Origin: Bacteroidaceae bacterium
GTDB lineage: Bacteria; Bacteroidota; Bacteroidia; Bacteroidales; Bacteroidaceae
Assembly (NCBI GenBank): GCA_017560125.1
Contig: JAFYOS010000018.1
Coordinates: 1 to 64,000, forward strand
Direction of reading: 5' to 3'
Length of the DNA: 64,000 nucleotides
Position numbers and translations under genes: made by a program. The notes below the pieces were generated by a model. The model was not told the origin of the DNA. It was given only the letters and a program-made list of their open reading frames with translations, and did not search any database. Shown here in pieces: positions 63,418 through 64,000 of the stretch (its first letter is position 1; each line of letters begins with the position of its first letter).

Positions 63418-64000
63418 TTAGATTCTTCCGTCACCTAAGAGGTTCTGTACAAATTCGTCTATTTTTCTCATTTCGCGCGAAATTTTTATCCTCTGCGGGC
63501 AGTGGTGCTCACATTCGTGACAGCCTGTGCAGTGGTCGGCCTGTCGCAGCTTGGGCACACCTCTCTCGAGGCCCACAAGGAAGGCGCGACGCTGCTCCTT
63601 GTAATCCTCGTCCATTTCGTTCTGCGGCATGCGGCCCTCGTCGAGGCAGCGGTTGTAGTGCTTGAAAATAGAGGGTATATCCAATCCATAGGGGCAGGGC
63701 ATGCAATATTTGCAGTCGGTGCAGTCGATGTTCTCGAATCCCATTTTGCGTTTGGCTACATCCATCAACAGCTCCTTCTCGTCGTCGGTGAGGGGGTTCA
63801 GGGGCGAATAGGTGCGTATGTTGTCCTGCAAGTGCTCCATATAGGTCATGCCGCTGAGCACGGTGAGCACATGGTCGTAGCTGCCTGCGAAACGGAACGC
63901 CCATGATGCCACGCTCTTTTCGGGCTCGCGCTCCTTGAGCATAGCCATTGCCTGATAGTTCATCTTGGCCAGACGGCCGCCGAGCAACGGCTCCATTATC
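63418..64000 (-). CDS. Aldo/keto reductase with C-terminal 4Fe-4S ferredoxin domain, partial
   Basis: Only the C-terminal 194 codons or so are inside the window; the gene continues past 64,000 on the minus strand. Visible are the barrel end MEPLLGGRLAKM, which matches the last NADPH-side loop of iron-sulfur aldo/keto reductases, a helical spacer, a CTDCKYCMPCPYGLDIP cluster motif and a final CTGCHECEHHCPQ 4Fe-4S motif. Such proteins reduce carbonyls or pass electrons using ferredoxin and NADPH. The MEP start codon seen at 63996 is internal. It leads the operon with the membrane ferredoxin. Confidence 0.85.
   Translation of the reverse strand, partial: IMEPLLGGRLAKMNYQAMAMLKEREPEKSVASWAFRFAGSYDHVLTVLSGMTYMEHLQDNIRTYSPLNPLTDDEKELLMDVAKRKMGFENIDCTDCKYCMPCPYGLDIPSIFKHYNRCLDEGRMPQNEMDEDYKEQRRAFLVGLERGVPKLRQADHCTGCHECEHHCPQRIKISREMRKIDEFVQNLLGDGRI

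Noticed and set aside
1-64000. CRISPR arrays, insertion sequences, prophage, tRNA or rRNA genes, riboswitches
   Set aside because: None was recognised on either strand; gaps between genes are short or explained by promoters and terminators, apart from the proposed origin. Small RNAs cannot be excluded by eye.

Overview
The window reads as a Bacteroidales chromosome segment. Evidence: typical Bacteroidetes promoters (TTTG about 20 nt before TAnnTTTG), almost no strong Shine-Dalgarno sites, many exported proteins cleaved after ...AQ, type IX-like C-terminal tails, and the mnmG-apt-uvrC-dtd-mazG-deoC gene order. A Prevotellaceae- or Muribaculaceae-like gut or oral member is plausible, but I cannot assign a genus. 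No rRNA, tRNA, CRISPR array, insertion sequence or phage gene was seen.

Left part (1-25,940) is mostly core metabolism and information processing. It starts with the edge of a fumarate reductase/succinate dehydrogenase cytochrome b gene. A long plus-strand run follows (mnmG, apt, uvrC, dtd, MazG-like, deoC, tandem esterase). Next come a polyprenyl diphosphate synthase divergent from polA, a decayed AspT/YidE-type transporter, mutS with a DUF4491 gene, ychF-lgt, menG-menA (menaquinone), a bile-acid/sodium symporter homologue, a START-like protein, an LptF/LptG permease, ribBA and an aminotransferase. A perfect 16-bp palindrome between mnmG and apt looks like a ParB-binding parS site.

Centre (about 26,000-26,888): a roughly 890-bp AT-rich gene-free stretch with three exact TTATCAACA boxes (either strand) and about ten near matches. 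Strand composition changes across it: plus-strand genes on the left are A-rich with C about equal to G, and those on the right are T- and G-rich. With the parS-like site 24 kb away, I read it as the chromosomal replication origin, not previously annotated as far as I can tell. The main counter-evidence is that most genes on both sides point toward it.

Right part (26,889-61,000) carries an exported glycoprotein-degradation island: a DUF3472 protein, three large M60 (enhancin/mucinase-like) metallopeptidases, a GH95 fucosidase in an operon with a CotH-kinase/dockerin protein, a GH78 rhamnosidase-like lipoprotein, a sialate O-acetylesterase and a repeat-containing surface protein. There is no SusC/SusD pair, so it is not a classical polysaccharide utilisation locus. 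Several members end in sorting-signal-like tails, which suggests surface proteases working with periplasmic exo-enzymes on mucin-like O-glycoproteins. Housekeeping genes (prfB, CYTH, M20 deacetylase, acyl-CoA ligase, ald) are interspersed.

Right edge (61,408-64,000): an electron-transfer operon with an iron-sulfur aldo/keto reductase (partial), a NapH-NapG-like membrane ferredoxin fusion and a charged lipoprotein.
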